A DNA stretch of 15,721 nucleotides, from assembly GCA_937952235.1 (NCBI GenBank), contig CALFZM010000236.1:1-15721 (forward strand), read 5' to 3'. Below, in pieces: positions 14,184-15,721 of this stretch (position 1 is its first letter; every line of letters starts with the position of its first letter). The position numbers were made by a program, and so were the translations under genes. Below the pieces are notes generated by a model. It saw only the letters and a list, made by a program, of their open reading frames with translations, did not search any database and was not told the origin of the DNA. This DNA is from an uncultured Opitutia bacterium. GTDB taxonomy: Bacteria; Verrucomicrobiota; Verrucomicrobiia; Opitutales; Opitutaceae.

Positions 14184-14200
14184 GCGGGTCCGCGACCCGC
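14184..14200 (+). terminator. GC-rich hairpin right after xseA
   Basis: GCGGGTC (14184-14190) and GACCCGC (14194-14200) form a perfect 7-bp stem with a CGC loop, starting one base after the xseA stop codon. No T-run follows. A second weak stem, CCGGC/GCCGG, lies at about 14206-14225. The place suits a transcript end, but the hairpin may be another intergenic repeat. Confidence 0.4.
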
Positions 14201-14230
14201 GCTGACCGGCGCGCGGGCTTGCCGGGGAGA

Positions 14231-14272
14231 TTCAGCCGGGCCGGAGCCGCTTGTCCCCCGGCGGCTCCACCT
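14231..14272. repeat. compact fused copy of the REP-like element
   Basis: TTCAGCCGGG and then GGAGCCGCTTGTCCCC repeat the left end of the element at 76-100 with few changes. CGGCGGCTCCACC follows at once, resembling the right outer end of the full copies. The two outer ends pair directly as GGAGCCGC/GCGGCTCC (14243-14250 and 14261-14268). This is what a full REP pair would leave after loss of its middle. It lies between the convergent xseA and oxidoreductase genes, where it could also act as a transcript-end hairpin. Confidence 0.6.
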
Positions 14273-14290
14273 CAACGGCATGCGTCCGGC

Positions 14291-15460
14291 TCAGAGCTTC
14301 GGGAACTTCATCCACTTCGCGCCGGCCTTGCCGCTCTTCACCACGGTCTCGATGAAGGCCATGCCGGCGAGCCCGTCGTCGATGTTGGGGAAATCGTAGC
14401 CGCCCTTCGGCGGCTTGCGCCCCGCGATGGCGTCGGCGATGGCCGTGGCCGCCCCGCGATAGACGTTGGCGAACGCCTCGATGAATCCCTCCGGGTGCGC
14501 GAAGGGCGTGCGCGTGGCGCCGGCGGCGGCGGGAGAGACGTAGCTGTTGCCGCGCCGGTGGACCTGCTGCGGTGCGTCGGCCTTCTTGAAGTACAGCTCG
14601 TTGGGATTCTCCTGGAACCACTGCAACGATCCCTTGGTGCCGTAGACGCGGATGTTGATGTTGTTTTCGTCGCCGCTGGAGATCTGCGAGGCGAAGAGAA
14701 TGCCCTTCACGCCCTGGCTGAAGCGGACGAGGCAGTTGCCGTCGTCGTCGAGCAGCCGGCCCGGGATGAAGGTCGAGAGCTCGGCGCAGATCTCCTCGAC
14801 GTCGAGGCCGGTGATGTAGCGGGCGAGGTTGTGCGCATGCGTGCCGATGTCGCCCATGCAGTTCGAGACGCCCGAGACGTTCGGATCCATCCGCCAGTTG
14901 GCGATCTTGCTGATCGTGCCCGACTCCAGCGCGGTGATCGCGTAGCCCTGCGGATACTCGACCACGACCTTCATCAGCTTGCCGAGCTTGCCGCTGCGCA
15001 CCCAGTCGCGGGCCTCCTTCACCATGGGGTAGCCGGTGTAATTGTGCGTGAGGGCGAAGACCTTGCCGGACTTCCTCACCACCTCGCGCAGCTTGAGCCC
15101 CTCCTTGAGCGTGAAACAGAGGGGCTTGTCGCAGACGACGTGGAAGCCGGCCTCGAGAAACGCCTTCGCGATCGGGGCGTGCGTGTTGTTGCGGGTGACG
15201 ATCGAGACGAAGTCGATGCGTTCGTCGGCCGGCAGCGCGGCCTCCTTCTGCACCATCTCCTGGTAGGTGCCGTAGACGCGCTGCGGGTCGAGGAACAGGT
15301 CCTCGCCCGAAAGCCGCGACTTCTCCGGATCGGACGAGAAGCAGCCGGCGACGAGATCGATTTCACCGTCGAGGCGGGCGGCCATCCGGTGCACCGCGCC
15401 GATAAAGGCGCCGCGACCGCCGCCGACCATGCCCATGCGAAGTTTGCGATTCAGTTTCAT
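14291..15460 (-). CDS. Gfo/Idh/MocA-family oxidoreductase
   Basis: The 389-residue protein has an N-terminal Rossmann fold with MVGGGRGAFIGAVHR (11-25). The catalytic-lysine motif reads CDKP (Lys112) in place of the usual EKP. GDIGTHAHNLARY (203-215) supplies the conserved Asp204 and His208. C-terminal motifs include GTKGSLQWFQENP. The family uses NAD(P) to oxidise or reduce sugars, inositols or sugar derivatives. This subgroup is common in sugar-catabolism clusters of Verrucomicrobia and Planctomycetes; the substrate is not evident. A second gene of the same family lies upstream on the same strand, 85 bases away. The pyrimidine-rich leader before the ATG has no Shine-Dalgarno sequence. The length is normal. 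Confidence 0.92.
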   Translation of the reverse strand: MKLNRKLRMGMVGGGRGAFIGAVHRMAARLDGEIDLVAGCFSSDPEKSRLSGEDLFLDPQRVYGTYQEMVQKEAALPADERIDFVSIVTRNNTHAPIAKAFLEAGFHVVCDKPLCFTLKEGLKLREVVRKSGKVFALTHNYTGYPMVKEARDWVRSGKLGKLMKVVVEYPQGYAITALESGTISKIANWRMDPNVSGVSNCMGDIGTHAHNLARYITGLDVEEICAELSTFIPGRLLDDDGNCLVRFSQGVKGILFASQISSGDENNINIRVYGTKGSLQWFQENPNELYFKKADAPQQVHRRGNSYVSPAAAGATRTPFAHPEGFIEAFANVYRGAATAIADAIAGRKPPKGGYDFPNIDDGLAGMAFIETVVKSGKAGAKWMKFPKL

Positions 15461-15475
15461 GAGGAAGGTGACACT

Positions 15476-15534
15476 GGGAGCGCGGCCGTCCCCGGCCGCA
15501 GTTTGGGGAGGCGGCCGGGGGCGGCCGCGCTCCC
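15476..15534. repeat. 24-bp inverted repeat, second REP-like family
   Basis: The left arm (15476-15499, starting GGGAGCGCGGCCG) and right arm (15511-15534, ending CGGCCGCGCTCCC) are reverse complements with one mismatch in 24, around an 11-base spacer AGTTTGGGGAG. Each arm also folds on itself: GCGGCCG/CGGCCGC with a TCCC loop on the left and a GGGG loop on the right. The pattern of head, stem and TCCC loop in inverted pairs repeats that of the element at 3564. It fills most of the 85-base gap between the two oxidoreductase genes. Confidence 0.8.
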
Positions 15535-15545
15535 GGGAAGGCGGA

Positions 15546-15721
15546 CTACAGCCCCACCGGCTTGCCCGACGCCGCCGATTTGTAGGCGCCGTCGATGACC
15601 TTCATCAGGGACAGGGCCTGGTCGGGCGTGTTGAGCGGAGCCTCGGTGCCTTCGAGGGCGCGGATGAAATTGGCGGCGGAGCGCACGCGGCCCATCGTCT
15701 CGTCGGGCGATACGACGATGC
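15546..15721 (-). CDS. Gfo/Idh/MocA-family oxidoreductase, C-terminus (partial)
   Basis: Read on minus with the TAG stop at 15546-15548, the visible 57 residues include SAANFIRALEGTEAPLNTPD and then ALSLMKVIDGAYKSAASGKP. This is the standard C-terminal helix of Gfo/Idh/MocA oxidoreductases, where the last helices read like LNTPEQALxLMKVIDAIYxSAxSGKPV. The gene continues beyond the right edge, so its Rossmann domain and start are not seen. It is on the same strand as, and just upstream of, the oxidoreductase at 14291-15460, suggesting one sugar-metabolism operon. Confidence 0.85.
   Translation of the reverse strand, partial: IVVSPDETMGRVRSAANFIRALEGTEAPLNTPDQALSLMKVIDGAYKSAASGKPVGL

Noticed and set aside
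14219..15598. Long plus-strand open frame opposite the oxidoreductase
   Set aside because: It is antisense to a full-length Gfo/Idh/MocA protein. Its Val/Asp/Leu pattern is the usual mirror of a GC-rich coding strand.

Overview
The window is very GC-rich bacterial DNA. The gene families, the two-domain secreted esterase, the two adjacent Gfo/Idh/MocA genes and the many short palindromic repeats between genes suggest a Verrucomicrobiota bacterium, probably near Opitutaceae. That placement is an inference from gene content and composition; there is no rRNA or other phylogenetic marker here beyond xseA.

Layout. Positions 1-297 hold the last codons of a possible upstream gene and a composite palindromic repeat. 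A small membrane protein with a PH-like middle (298-1143, minus) diverges from a secreted two-domain alpha/beta hydrolase resembling acetyl xylan esterases (1295-3448, plus). A 594-base gene-free stretch (3449-4042) carries two copies of a REP/inverted-REP element flanking a 9-nt-periodic hairpin. Next is a surface-polysaccharide locus: a DegT-type sugar aminotransferase (4043-5155), a WlbB/WbpD-like N-acetyltransferase (5193-5846) and a WlbA/WbpB-like dehydrogenase (6032-7036), all minus. A GT2 glycosyltransferase (7202-8131) runs the other way. A WcaJ/WbaP-type polyprenyl glycosylphosphotransferase (8230-9642) and an O-antigen ligase/polymerase-like protein with a soluble tail (9653-12070) follow on minus. 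Diverging from the latter are a VTT/DedA-superfamily membrane protein (12229-12912) and xseA (12902-14182), which overlap by 11 bases. The window ends with a Gfo/Idh/MocA oxidoreductase (14291-15460) and the C-terminus of another (15546-15721), both minus.

How the genes fit together. The WlbA-, aminotransferase- and WlbB-like proteins correspond to the 3-oxidation, 3-amination and 3-N-acetylation steps that turn UDP-GlcNAcA into UDP-2,3-diacetamido-glucuronic acid. The glycosylphosphotransferase would load the first sugar-phosphate on undecaprenyl phosphate, the GT2 would extend it, and the Wzy_C-like protein would polymerise or transfer the glycan. The UDP-GlcNAc 6-dehydrogenase, any 2-epimerase, the flippase and export proteins are not in the window, so only part of the pathway is visible.

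The most unusual material is non-coding. Several families of short palindromic repeats fill most of the intergenic gaps. Two of them share a REP-like architecture: a short G-rich head, a 7-9 bp stem and a four-base pyrimidine loop, present as inverted pairs. I found no transposase, CRISPR array, tRNA, rRNA or phage gene.
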